DNA of 64,000 nt, taken from Streptomyces sp. YIM 121038 (GTDB taxonomy: Bacteria; Actinomycetota; Actinomycetes; Streptomycetales; Streptomycetaceae). Each line of letters starts with the position of its first letter. Positions within the stretch are counted from its first letter, which is position 1. The notes beneath the pieces were generated by a model that saw only the letters and a program-made list of their open reading frames with translations, did not search any database and was not told the origin of the DNA. The stretch is from positions 1,612,001-1,676,000 of the forward strand of contig NZ_CP030771.1 in assembly GCF_006088715.1 (NCBI RefSeq), given 5' to 3'. A program made the position numbers and the translations under genes. Below are positions 6,833-14,865 of the stretch, piece by piece.

Positions 6833-8880
6833 GCTGCGGCGCGCTCGGGGATGATTCGCCATCGGCCTGTGGTGTTGGTCGCCTCCAGGCGGCCCTGGAT
6901 CGCGGCAGCCTTCAGGCGCTTGGACACCCATGAGCGGGTCAGGTCGTGAGCGTCGCACCAGTCCATGAAGTCGCGCGGGCCGACGACCATCCGCCCGGCG
7001 GCCTCGAACTCATCCAGTGCCTGCGCGAACAGCTCACGGGCCTCAGCCGGGGAGGGCTTACGGCCGCTGTCCGTCCCGAACAGCGGGGCGTCGTCGCCCT
7101 GCTGCGCTTCGGGCAGCTCGGCTTCGGGGTCGATGTCTGCGTCCTCGGGGTCGACCAGCAGGCCCGCGTCCTCCACGTCCTGATCGTCGCCCGATCGGAT
7201 CGGCCGCACCACTGGACCGTCGCCCGGCTCGGAGGCGGGACGTCCGGTATACGCGGTCCCGGCCACGCTCTTGAGTGCGCCGGCGGTGACGGGGTCGGCG
7301 GCGGCACCGTGGCGCTGTGCCCACAGGGCGAGTTGCTGCATGGTGTCCACGGCGCCCGGTGTGAAGCGCCAGGTGCGGCCCGGTGAGGCGTAGCGGTCTT
7401 CGTCGATGCCGGGTGAGACGACGTAGCAGTAGCCGGGCTTGCGGTTGCGCCACGCCCCCGGGTGGGCGCCCGCGGCGAGGACTTCGTCGGGCAGGCTGAA
7501 GCCTTCGTCGTCAGGGTGGCAGCCGAGCGCGATCACCGACGGCAGCGAGGCCCTGGTGGATGTCGACATCTGGTCGTAGGACGGGCGCTGGAGGGAGATG
7601 ACCAGGGAGACGCCCGCGGAGCGGGCTTCTTGGGCAATGCCGGTGAACGCGTCGTCACCGACGAACCGCAGGGTGTTCGCGGCCTCCTCGAACCAGGCGA
7701 CCATGAACGGCATCCCCGCACACCCGCACGCGCGTCCGTCAGGGCGGCAGGAGTGGGCCGGGTCGGTCTGCTCGTGTGCGGCTTCGGGGATCCACTGGCG
7801 GTACTGGTGCTGGCCGAGCCAGCGAGTGCGGGCCGGGATCGCCGCCTGCACGGCCGCCACCATGGTCTCGGTCGGGGCCCCACCCTCCACTGCCCAGTCG
7901 TAGCCAGGCAGCAGCGGGCGGAAGTCCTGGAAGGACTTGGGGTCGGAGAAGACCATCGTCACGTCGCGGCGGGAGAGGATTTCAGTCTGCAGGTTCAGTG
8001 CGGCGTCGCCCTTGCCGGAGCCCGTTCCGCCCGCGACCAGCACGTGCGTGCCGTTCCGTCCGGACTCCGGGTCCCCGGGCAGCCACAGCAGCAACGGCGA
8101 GCCATCGTCATACCGGCCGATCACCAGCGGATCGGCGATCGACCCGCCGAGGTTGGAGGGGCCTTCCCATTCCACGGTCTCGGCGAGCATGTCTTCGGGG
8201 ACGATGACCAGGTCGCCGCGGCGGGCCGAGTCGGGGTCGGGCTGGTAGCGCACTGCGGAGGCGGGCAGGTCCAGCGCGGAGGCGATGCGGGGCAGCGCCC
8301 CGGCCATGTCCGCGTTGGTCTGCGTGCCCGCATCGAGTTCCACGCGTGCCGTGGCCCGGTTCGGCTCCACCCGCGCGGCGCGGATCTGCGCCCGGGCCAG
8401 GCCGATCTTCTCCATCAGCCCGCCGTCCCCGCTGCTCTGCTCGCCGGTGTCGGAGGTGCGCATGAAGATCCGCACGTTCCACGACAACGCCAACGCCGGA
8501 CCGCCCATCAGGTAGAGGTCATCGACCGGCCCGGCGGCGGGCCCTGCGAGGCAGGCGGCCGTCAGCCACGCCGAGCCCAGCGCCGTGGTGATCGCCGAGT
8601 GGAGCCGCCGCTGCTTGCTGGCGCTCTTGCCGATCACCCACGCACCGCCGGACATGGCGACGGAGGTGAGGGTCAGGCCGACGGCGGCGGCCGGGCTCGC
8701 CGCCCACCGCTCGTGGCCGAGGACTCCGGCCAGGCCGACCCCGGCCACCCCGAGCCAGGGCGGCAGGTGCGGCTTGGCCCTGCCCAGCAGGTAGTTGCTG
8801 ACCCCGCTGGCGCCGGTGCCGCCTTCGCGGGTGTTCACCAGTTGCGCGAGCTGCGCCTGCATGTTCTGGTCCGTGGTCAT
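6829..8880 (-). CDS. traB: TraB-like FtsK/SpoIIIE DNA translocase for conjugation
   Basis: A 683-residue protein from ATG 8880 (a GTG five codons earlier at 8895 is possible). N-terminal residues carry hydrophobic segments (for example VAGVGLAGVLG and AAAVGLTLTSVAMSGG). The motor domain has Walker A LVAGGTGSGKGDA, Walker B-like MPFMVAWFEEA, and LVISLQRPSYDQMS downstream. The last 60 residues (GPRDFMDWCDAHDLTRSWVS onward) form a winged helix that in TraB proteins reads the TRS octamers. TraB is the single protein needed for double-stranded DNA transfer between Streptomyces mycelia, acting as a hexameric membrane pump. This places the block firmly as a conjugation module. Confidence 0.9.
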   Translation of the reverse strand: MTTDQNMQAQLAQLVNTREGGTGASGVSNYLLGRAKPHLPPWLGVAGVGLAGVLGHERWAASPAAAVGLTLTSVAMSGGAWVIGKSASKQRRLHSAITTALGSAWLTAACLAGPAAGPVDDLYLMGGPALALSWNVRIFMRTSDTGEQSSGDGGLMEKIGLARAQIRAARVEPNRATARVELDAGTQTNADMAGALPRIASALDLPASAVRYQPDPDSARRGDLVIVPEDMLAETVEWEGPSNLGGSIADPLVIGRYDDGSPLLLWLPGDPESGRNGTHVLVAGGTGSGKGDAALNLQTEILSRRDVTMVFSDPKSFQDFRPLLPGYDWAVEGGAPTETMVAAVQAAIPARTRWLGQHQYRQWIPEAAHEQTDPAHSCRPDGRACGCAGMPFMVAWFEEAANTLRFVGDDAFTGIAQEARSAGVSLVISLQRPSYDQMSTSTRASLPSVIALGCHPDDEGFSLPDEVLAAGAHPGAWRNRKPGYCYVVSPGIDEDRYASPGRTWRFTPGAVDTMQQLALWAQRHGAAADPVTAGALKSVAGTAYTGRPASEPGDGPVVRPIRSGDDQDVEDAGLLVDPEDADIDPEAELPEAQQGDDAPLFGTDSGRKPSPAEARELFAQALDEFEAAGRMVVGPRDFMDWCDAHDLTRSWVSKRLKAAAIQGRLEATNTTGRWRIIPERAAA

Positions 8881-8891
8881 CGCGCGGCGCC

Positions 8892-9410
8892 TCACTGCTG
8901 TGCCCAGTTCATCGCGGGCGTCTTCGGCTTACGGGCCCGGTGGCGGACGCGGTTGATCTCCTCCTGGTACTCCTGCTGGAACACCGCGTACGTGGCCGCG
9001 GCGTTCTTGGCCGCGTCGCGCAGCGCGTTCGCGGACTTCTTCAGCTTGCGGGAGACCTTCGCGGCGCGGAGCCGCGAGCCCAGCACCCGCCCCTCCGGGT
9101 CCGGCACCGCGGCGAGGACGCTTTGCATGATCTCGGCGGCCATGGCGACCTCCATGGACAGCATCACCCCGGCCGCGCGCAGGGTGTTGCAGTAGTTGCG
9201 CACCTGGGCGGGGCTGTTGAACTCCGGCGGCGGCAGCAGCGACTGCCCGCCCCCGGCACCGTGGCGGGAGGGCCGGTTGACGTTGATGTTGATGGACGGC
9301 ATGAAGCTGCCGCCCATGGCGCCGACGAAGCCGCCGGCGGCGGCTCCGGCGTTGGCGAACTTGTTGCCCTTGTTGGCGCCCGCAGCGCCGTTGCGGGTGG
9401 GGGTGGCCAT
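8892..9410 (-). CDS. Plasmid transfer-associated protein (172 aa)
   Basis: Starts at ATG 9410, whose last base is shared with the stop-side end of the upstream membrane gene. The N-terminus is Gly/Ala/Asn-rich (NGAAGANKGNKFANAGAAAG) and contains SININVNRPS; the C-terminal two thirds is helical, with NYCNTLRAAGVMLSMEVAMA and a basic tail RVRHRARKPKTP. No catalytic motif is visible. It is encoded just upstream of traB in the same operon, where Streptomyces elements often carry a TraA- or Spd-type partner of the translocase. Function inferred from position only. Confidence 0.7.
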   Translation of the reverse strand: MATPTRNGAAGANKGNKFANAGAAAGGFVGAMGGSFMPSININVNRPSRHGAGGGQSLLPPPEFNSPAQVRNYCNTLRAAGVMLSMEVAMAAEIMQSVLAAVPDPEGRVLGSRLRAAKVSRKLKKSANALRDAAKNAAATYAVFQQEYQEEINRVRHRARKPKTPAMNWAQQ

Positions 9411-9922
9411 CAGTCCGTCTCCTTGGAGATCGAGCGACGCAGCACAAACCAGGCACCCTGGGCCGCCAGCAGGCCCAGGAACCACAGGACATCCAGCGGC
9501 CCGGCCAGCGGGCCGAGCAGGATCGCGAGCGCGGTCCACAGGCCGACGACGGCCGCGGTGGCTGCGGCGGCCCACTGCCAGGACCGGTCCCCGCCCTTGA
9601 CACGGCGGCGCAGCGGCGGGGTGAGCAGGACGAGCGGAGGCAGCAGCCCGGCCACGGCCACCAGCGCGCCTGCCCACGGGGCGAGGACGTGCAGGATCGC
9701 GGCCAGCAGCAGGAGCAGCACGGCCGTGGCGGTGGGGAGCAAGGCCAGGCGGTGGCGCCATAACAGCAGCCCGACCGTGTGCAGGGCGCGCGCGGCGAGG
9801 GAGGGGCGCTCGGGCACGACCAGCAGGAAGGAGTCCTGGCGGCGGCCGCGCTGGCGCGGGATACGGACCGTAGTGGCCCCGGCGGACACCTTCACCGTGC
9901 GGGGACGAGTAGGACTGGGCAC
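9410..9922 (-). CDS. Membrane protein of the transfer operon (four predicted segments)
   Basis: A 170-residue protein from GTG 9922 behind AAGGAGTG. A basic N-terminus (about 50 residues) precedes hydrophobic segments: HRLALLPTATAVLLLLLAAI, APWAGALVAVAGLLPPLVLL, AAAATAAVVGLWTALAILLG and LDVLWFLGLLAAQGAWFVL. This is the topology of SpdB-like spread proteins. It lies two genes upstream of traB. No sequence motif ties it to a named family. Confidence 0.7.
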   Translation of the reverse strand: MPSPTRPRTVKVSAGATTVRIPRQRGRRQDSFLLVVPERPSLAARALHTVGLLLWRHRLALLPTATAVLLLLLAAILHVLAPWAGALVAVAGLLPPLVLLTPPLRRRVKGGDRSWQWAAAATAAVVGLWTALAILLGPLAGPLDVLWFLGLLAAQGAWFVLRRSISKETD

Positions 9923-10066
9923 AGCAACACTCCTTGGATGAAAACTCAGTGGGGCAGCGCGAGGCTACGTCGGCGACCTCGTGCACCGGCGAGGGCAGGC
10001 GCCTTCGCAGTCGCGGTGAAGACCAGACCTGGACAGGGCGCCCGGAGAGGGTTGGGGCGCTGGGTG

Positions 10067-10378
10067 TCACACCGTGTGGTGCGGGTGAGCGGCAGCAACT
10101 TGCTGCCAGCGACGGTCTTCCGCGGCGCCCGCGCGCTTCAAGCGGACCTGGAAGGTGCAGCCCGAACGCGTGCAGCGGTGCGTCGTGGTGTCCCGGGCAT
10201 CAACGATGCGGAACAGCAGATCCAGGGCGCTGGCCAGCACCGAGCCCGCACACGCCAGCAGCAGCAAGAGCGGCACGTGGTGGTTGTGCAGGCGCAGGCC
10301 TACCGCCATGGCCAGCGTCGTCGCGATGGCGGCACAAACGGGAATGACGAGACGGTCACGGAACGTCCTGCGGTTCAC
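10067..10378 (-). CDS. Small membrane protein of the transfer operon
   Basis: A 103-residue protein with GTG start at 10378 and a GGAGG site. Two hydrophobic stretches are present (LVIPVCAAIATTLAMAVGL and VPLLLLLACAGSVLASALDL). They are followed by a short C-terminal tail with a C-x5-C pair (HRCTRSGCTFQV). A spread-type accessory protein is the best guess. The gene sits between the zinc-binding protein gene and the 170-residue membrane protein gene, all on one strand with short gaps. Confidence 0.6.
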   Translation of the reverse strand: MNRRTFRDRLVIPVCAAIATTLAMAVGLRLHNHHVPLLLLLACAGSVLASALDLLFRIVDARDTTTHRCTRSGCTFQVRLKRAGAAEDRRWQQVAAAHPHHTV

Positions 10379-10407
10379 GGTCAACCTCCGGTCAGGGGAC
10401 GGAACGT

Positions 10408-10791
10408 TCAGGCAGCGTGCTGTTCGGTGGCGGCGATGCAGGCGCCGCAGATGCCGTAGGAGCGCGGGATGCAGTAGCCGACGTCGCGGCGGCAGCGCGG
10501 GCAGGTGCGGCGCGCCAGCATGGCCAGCGCGAGCGCACCCCACTTGCGCGAGGTCATCGGCCGGACCGGCTTGGCCAGGTCGATCCGGTACAGGTAGGCG
10601 ACCTGGTGCCCGCCGGTGCGGCGGTTGGCGCGCATGACCTGCGCGGCGATCGGCTGCCCGCCCGGCCGCAGCCCGCGGGCCCGCAGCTGGCGCCGCGTGG
10701 CCAGGCCGGCAGGGGCGAGGCGGTAGGGGTAGGCGGGTATCCCGTAGCGGGCACCGGTGGGGTCGAAGCAGTCGGCGTACGCGTGCGGCAT
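10408..10791 (-). CDS. RRQ(R)L-motif zinc-ribbon protein
   Basis: A 127-residue protein from ATG 10791 with a strong AGGAGG site. The signature LATRRQLRARGLRPGGQP is shared by a family of small proteins from Streptomyces mobile elements. It is followed by a C-terminal zinc ribbon: CPRC (CPRCRRDVGYC) and CGAC near the end. The family is found almost only in conjugative elements and may bind DNA or tRNA. The gene is preceded by the SpdC-like gene with a 10-bp gap, confirming operon structure. Role unknown. Confidence 0.72.
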   Translation of the reverse strand: MPHAYADCFDPTGARYGIPAYPYRLAPAGLATRRQLRARGLRPGGQPIAAQVMRANRRTGGHQVAYLYRIDLAKPVRPMTSRKWGALALAMLARRTCPRCRRDVGYCIPRSYGICGACIAATEQHAA

Positions 10792-10801
10792 CGCGGGCCT
10801 C

Positions 10802-11812
10802 CTAGCGGCTGGCGATGGCCAGGTCGGCACGGACGCCGGTGTGCGGCTGGCGCTGCTCGGCATAGCGCGCCGAGACCCAGCCCACCGACCAGCCGCACAA
10901 CTCCGCCGCCGCCCGCACCGACAACTCCGCCACGAACGCGGCACTCACGATCTGCCGGGCCTCGGGCTCGGGCAGCTTGCCCGCAGCCGGGCCACGCTCC
11001 AGCAGCGCAGCTTGTTCACGCTCTGCCCGCTGCTGGCGTTCACGCTGTTCACGAACGGCAGCCTCCTGCGCCGCGCGGCGTTGCTGCGCGGCTTGCTCGG
11101 CGGCCTCGCGGGCGAGGCGTTCACGGTCGGACTCGCGCTGTTCACGCTCGCGTTCACGGCGTTCACGCGCCTCCCGCTCAGCGGCTGCTGCCCGCTCACG
11201 GCCTTCACGCTCCGCACGCCACCGCCAGTCCTCCCGCTCAGCCTGTTCACGGGCCAAGCGGGCCTCGTGTTCACGCTGTTCACGCGCCAGCACGGCAGCG
11301 TGCTCGCGCTCCTCCCGCGCCTGCGCACGGGCCCGCTCGGCGCGTTCCCGGGCCGCTTGCTCAGCTACGTCGCGCTCGGCCTGCTGCCGGGCCTCCAGCG
11401 CCGCGACGGCGTCCGCGAGGGCGCGGCGGTAGGCCAGGCTGGTCTCGGCGGTGACGATCAGCAGCAGCGGCGCCACCGCATGCACCGCCACCCCGACCAG
11501 GTCCTTCTGCAGGGCGGAATCGGCGGTGTTCAGGGCGAGCGTCATACCGCCGGTCATCCACCGCAGCACGACCGGCCACCCGCCCCCACGCCCACCCAAA
11601 CGAGCGAGCACGGAGTCCAGGCGGACCACGATCACCACGGCGGCATCCACGACCAGGGGCAGGATGGGCGCCGTCCACTCCCACCGAGCGGGGGTGTGCG
11701 CGGCCATCAGCGGCGTGACCGTGAGCACGGAGTAGAGCATCGCCCCGCACACGATCAACCACGTGCCCAAAGTCAGCGCCCGCTCCGCTGAACGGATATG
11801 AACAGCGTTCAC
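10802..11812 (-). CDS. DUF2637/SpdC-like membrane protein with long coiled coil
   Basis: A 336-residue protein from GTG 11812, which overlaps the upstream stop (GTGA). The N-terminal 130 residues carry hydrophobic segments (TLGTWLIVCGAMLYSVLTV, WTAPILPLVVDAAVVIVV and LVGVAVHAVAPLLLIVTAE), the DUF2637 arrangement. Residues about 150-270 are an unbroken Arg/Glu/Ala helix (for example REREREQRESDRERL). This is expected to form a coiled coil on the cytoplasmic side and is encoded by short repeats such as gttcacg. A C-terminal HTH-like segment (VRAAAELCGWSVGWVSARYA) could bind DNA. Such proteins assist plasmid spreading; linking DNA to the membrane is a reasonable inference. Confidence 0.8.
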   Translation of the reverse strand: MNAVHIRSAERALTLGTWLIVCGAMLYSVLTVTPLMAAHTPARWEWTAPILPLVVDAAVVIVVRLDSVLARLGGRGGGWPVVLRWMTGGMTLALNTADSALQKDLVGVAVHAVAPLLLIVTAETSLAYRRALADAVAALEARQQAERDVAEQAARERAERARAQAREEREHAAVLAREQREHEARLAREQAEREDWRWRAEREGRERAAAAEREARERREREREQRESDRERLAREAAEQAAQQRRAAQEAAVREQRERQQRAEREQAALLERGPAAGKLPEPEARQIVSAAFVAELSVRAAAELCGWSVGWVSARYAEQRQPHTGVRADLAIASR

Positions 11813-12138
11813 GCCACACACCCCGCCGAGGCCGGGGCGGGGACCTTGCCGAAGCCGATCAGCTCCAGCTCGGCGTCCGCGAGGGTCGCACTCGCCTGCA
11901 GCACGCGCGTGCGGCCGCCACTTTGAACATGGCCGTTCACGTCCTGCGGGGCGATGCCCAGCGCTTCCCGCCACGCCTCGAAGCCCGGCAAGTCGTCGTG
12001 GAAGCTCAGCCGCAGCCGCTCCGGAAAGATCGGCGACACCTGCACATCCGGCGCCGCCAGATGCCCGAAGTCCACCGCCAGCAGCCGCAGCACGCGCAAC
12101 GCGACCGCCAGATCATCCAGCCTCAGGTCCTCGCTCAC
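11809..12138 (-). CDS. Hypothetical protein of the transfer operon (109 aa)
   Basis: Starts at GTG 12138, overlapping the stop of the first operon gene (GTGA), and ends overlapping the start of the SpdC-like gene. The sequence is regular: an N-terminal helix (LDDLAVALRVLRLLAVDFGH) followed by beta-like stretches (ERLRLSFHDDLPGFEAWREA). No family recognised. Tight double overlap indicates translational coupling and co-production with its neighbours. Confidence 0.68.
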   Translation of the reverse strand: MSEDLRLDDLAVALRVLRLLAVDFGHLAAPDVQVSPIFPERLRLSFHDDLPGFEAWREALGIAPQDVNGHVQSGGRTRVLQASATLADAELELIGFGKVPAPASAGCVA

Positions 12139-12425
12139 GCCGCCACCGCCCTGGTGGCGCTGCCACGGCGGGCGGACGGTCGGGGCAGAGGAACGACACT
12201 CAGCTCCGACAGGTGCGCGTCGATGGCCTCGGCGGCGACGCGCGCCACGTCGTCGACCAGGTGCGGGTGATCGGCCAGGATGTCGCGGGCCGCGTCCTGG
12301 CGGGCCGCGCGCTCCATCCTGCTCTCGCCCTCCACCCCCAGCCACAGCTCAACGGGGGTGCCGAGGGCGAGTTCGATGTAGTCGTCAGCCGAGACGACCT
12401 GATGCATGCCGATGAAGGACTTCAT
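12135..12425 (-). CDS. First gene of the transfer operon, hypothetical (96 aa)
   Basis: ATG 12425 is preceded by AGGAGCC. The protein starts MKSFIGMHQVVSADDYIELA and contains a helical middle part (RAARQDAARDILADHPHLVD). No motif recognised. It has a long untranslated leader containing a tRNA-like hairpin (12549-12593), so expression of the whole operon may be controlled there. The nearest promoter should lie between 12600 and 12950, where the GntR gene diverges. Confidence 0.65.
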   Translation of the reverse strand: MKSFIGMHQVVSADDYIELALGTPVELWLGVEGESRMERAARQDAARDILADHPHLVDDVARVAAEAIDAHLSELSVVPLPRPSARRGSATRAVAA

Positions 12426-12548
12426 GGCGAGGCTCCTGATATGGAGGGACGGAAGGAAGCCGAGGCGGGCGCAGGCCTCTGGCGAGGCGGCGCAAATCCA
12501 CGGCGGGAAGGCTGAACGGGTAGCAGAGACCCTCTTCAGCTCAGCGGG

Positions 12549-12593
12549 TGGCGCCCCGGCCGGGAGTCGAACCCGGCCTACGACCATCGGGGC
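12549..12593 (-). other. tRNA-like element: T-arm plus acceptor stem, no anticodon arm
   Basis: Read on the minus strand, GCCCCG pairs with CGGGGC as an acceptor-like stem, enclosing a perfect T-arm (GGCCGGG, loop TTCGACT, CCCGGCC) with a consensus T-loop, and the 3' end reads GCCA. D- and anticodon arms are missing (only nine bases join the two stems), so this is not a working tRNA. It could be a remnant of a tRNA-gene attachment site or a regulatory hairpin in the leader of the transfer operon. The 11-mer GGTGGCGCCCC at its edge recurs 106 bp away (12653-12663). Confidence 0.45.
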
Positions 12594-12952
12594 GGAAGAA
12601 TCTGAAGCGCGTCATCGTCACTGCTCTGACGCCAGCAGGGCGGCGCGCACCAGGTGGCGCCCCAGGGGTTGGCCTCCCGTGAGGAAGGGATGATCCCCGA
12701 GAGCGTTCTCCAGAGCTGGCACGCGGGGCAGGGACAGATTCGCCCCGCCACGAGGTGGCCGCCAGCGGCCGTCACCCGGGCCGTTGCGGGGACGGGGACT
12801 CTCACCCCGTCGACTTGTCGCGCTATTGAGTTCTCAACCAACGGCGCTCACTTCGTACTCACCCCAGCGGGGCTTTCCTCCGGGCGATGGAGTCGGCCGG
12901 GCCGCCCCCTATCGGGCTCTCACCCAATGCAGACTGTTCTAGCACGACTGCT

Positions 12953-12973
12953 ACAACTAGTACAAGAGGTTGT
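12953..12973. promoter_or_regulatory. Inverted repeat upstream of the GntR gene (candidate operator)
   Basis: ACAAC and GTTGT flank an 11-bp spacer 48 bp ahead of the GntR start, in an AT-richer patch rich in CTAG and TACAA words. Small GntR proteins of conjugative elements usually repress their own promoter and that of the transfer genes, and this site lies between the two divergent units. No experimental support is visible in sequence. Confidence 0.4.
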
Positions 12974-13020
12974 ATTGATCGTGCTGCTTGACCTAGATCA
13001 AGGAGAGCTAGCATCGACGC

Positions 13021-13389
13021 ATGACGCCTACTTCTGACGACGCGCGACGGGTGAACGAGCAGATCGCCGAGACCCTGCGGGACGAGATCAAGACCGGCAG
13101 GCTGAAGGTGGGAGACAAGCTCCCCTCGGTTCGCGCGATCGCCGAGCGCTTCGAGGTCGCCCCGGGGACGGCGACCAAAGCCGTCCAACTGCTCGCGAAG
13201 TGGGAGCTGGTGGCCCCCGACTCGACGCGCGGCTACTTCGTGAGCGCTCAGGTCTCAGGCGATGAGGAAGTGCCGGGCCCCAGCCCCGAGTTCGCGGCCA
13301 TCATGGAGGAGGTCGCAGCGATGCGTGAGCACCTAGCGCGTCTCGACGAGCGGCTCCAGCGGTTGGAGGATTCGGAGAAGCGAGGTTGA
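13021..13389 (+). CDS. GntR-family regulator, short YtrA-like form
   Basis: A 122-residue protein starting at ATG 13021. Residues 10-75 form the GntR winged helix (LRDEIKTGRLKVGDKLPSVR, then FEVAPGTATKAVQLL). There is no large effector domain; instead a short helix with heptad pattern (MREHLARLDERLQRLE) should dimerise. It is encoded divergently from the transfer operon. In related elements a GntR repressor (KorSA-type) keeps transfer and replication silent, so this is the probable transfer repressor. Confidence 0.85.
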   Translation: MTPTSDDARRVNEQIAETLRDEIKTGRLKVGDKLPSVRAIAERFEVAPGTATKAVQLLAKWELVAPDSTRGYFVSAQVSGDEEVPGPSPEFAAIMEEVAAMREHLARLDERLQRLEDSEKRG

Positions 13390-13495
13390 CGGGCTCCGCG
13401 AGGCGCCGCGCCCTCTCCGCGAGGGCGCCCACTTCCGCGGAGAGCTCCGCAAGGGCCACCATCACCTGGTGCCGCTCATCAGCCGTCAGAGACAT
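13301..13495 (-). CDS. Small hypothetical protein antisense to the GntR 3' end
   Basis: A 64-residue reading frame with a very good site (AAGGAGG) seven bases before ATG 13495. The first 40 residues are helical (TADERHQVMVALAELSAEVG). The last third overlaps the GntR gene on the other strand and looks like low-complexity sequence. The good start signal argues for expression; the overlap argues for caution. It would be divergent from the XRE gene. Confidence 0.45.
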   Translation of the reverse strand: MSLTADERHQVMVALAELSAEVGALAERARRLAEPVNLASPNPPTAGAARRDALGAHASLRPPP

Positions 13496-13622
13496 GCCTG
13501 TGCCTCCTTGCCGCCGCCGTGGGCGTCTCGGTCTCGACACAGACGACGCTATGACCAGGCCCTTGGGCGACCCCGGAAAAACCTTCCGGGGTCCTCATCC
13601 CAACTGAGGTGAGGCTGAAGCC

Positions 13623-14846
13623 ATGCGAGGAATGACGCAGCACCTGACAACCGGCGAGCGCGTGGCCTGGTACCGGCATCGCCGAGGCCTCTCCCAGGAA
13701 GTGCTGGCCGGACTGGTTGGCCGTACGTCGGACTGGCTCGGCAAGGCGGAGAACAACCGTATCGAGCTCGATCGCCTCTCCGTGATCCGCGCCCTGGCGC
13801 ACGCCTTGGACGTGTCCGTCGGCGACCTGATCGGCGAGCCCACCCTCCTAGAGTGGTCGGACGACAGCGGCCGGCGTACCGTCCCCGCCCTGCGTGAAGC
13901 CCTCATGGACTACCGCCAGTTGACTCCGCTCTTGAGCCCGCCTGCCGACGGCGAGCCCTCGACCCTGGCGAACCTTCGTGCCGACGTCGGTGAGGTGTGG
14001 GACGCCTACCAGGCATCGCGCTTCGGCTTTGCCACGCGGCAGCTGCCGCTCCTCCTGGCCGACGCCCTCCTGGCCGCCCGTACGTACGCGGGAGAGGAGC
14101 GCGAGGAAGCCAACGCCCTGCTGGCGCTGACGTACCAGGGCGCGGCGATGGTGCTCGGCAAGCTTGGGGAGAACGAACTCGCGTGGATGGCCGCCGACCG
14201 CGGACTGGCCGCCGCCCAGCAGAGTGGCAACAACGTGATCACGGGATCGCTCTTCCGCTCCGTGACCCACTGCCTGCTGTCGACCGGGCGATACGAGACC
14301 GCCGTGCAACTCGTGGGCGACGCGGCCGGATTCCTGGAGCCAGGGCTCAGCGAGGCGACGCCCTCGTTCCTGTCCGTCTACGGGACCTTGTTCCTGGCCG
14401 GGTCGATGGCGGCCGCCCGCGCGGAGGACCGCGCGACGATACAGGCCTTCCTACGCGAGGCGGAAGCGACAGCAACGCGGCTCGGCACCGACGCCAACCA
14501 CATGTGGACCGCCTTCGGCCCCACCAACGTTGCCATCCACAAGGTGGCCACGGCCGGGGAACTCGGAGACTTCCAGGTCGCTTCCGACCTCGGCCCGCAG
14601 ATCGACACGAGCAGCCTGCCCGTCGAGCGCCGGGTGCGCCATGACCTCGAAGTAGCGCGCGCACTCACCGCCCGAAACCGCACAGACGAAGCACTCGCCG
14701 TCGTCCTCGAAGCAGAACAGCTCGCACCCGAGCAGGTCAGGCACCACTACATGAGCCGCGAACTCGTACTCGGCTGGGTCCGCGGCACCCGCGGCCGGCC
14801 GAGCAGCTCCGTGGCTGACCTGGCCGACAGGCTTCGAGTCGTCTGA
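13623..14846 (+). CDS. XRE-family regulator with C-terminal TPR-like region
   Basis: A 407-residue protein. Residues 8-70 are a Cro/CI helix-turn-helix (RVAWYRHRRGLSQEVLAGLV, ending VSVGDLIGE). The rest is all-helical with repeated alanine-rich hairpins (EEREEANALLALTYQGAAMV, then ENELAWMAADRGLAAAQQ), as in TPR-containing plasmid regulators. It is followed at once by a Nudix gene. This pair is recurrent in Streptomyces mobile elements and sits in the control region of the element. It may respond to a peptide or to element copy state; this is inference. Confidence 0.82.
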   Translation: MRGMTQHLTTGERVAWYRHRRGLSQEVLAGLVGRTSDWLGKAENNRIELDRLSVIRALAHALDVSVGDLIGEPTLLEWSDDSGRRTVPALREALMDYRQLTPLLSPPADGEPSTLANLRADVGEVWDAYQASRFGFATRQLPLLLADALLAARTYAGEEREEANALLALTYQGAAMVLGKLGENELAWMAADRGLAAAQQSGNNVITGSLFRSVTHCLLSTGRYETAVQLVGDAAGFLEPGLSEATPSFLSVYGTLFLAGSMAAARAEDRATIQAFLREAEATATRLGTDANHMWTAFGPTNVAIHKVATAGELGDFQVASDLGPQIDTSSLPVERRVRHDLEVARALTARNRTDEALAVVLEAEQLAPEQVRHHYMSRELVLGWVRGTRGRPSSSVADLADRLRVV

Positions 14847-14865
14847 GGTGGTTAGGCTCGGTCAC

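Noticed and set aside
12549-12720. A complete tRNA gene on the minus strand
   Set aside because: Only a T-arm and acceptor-like stem can be folded; no matching 5' acceptor half with D and anticodon arms is found upstream.
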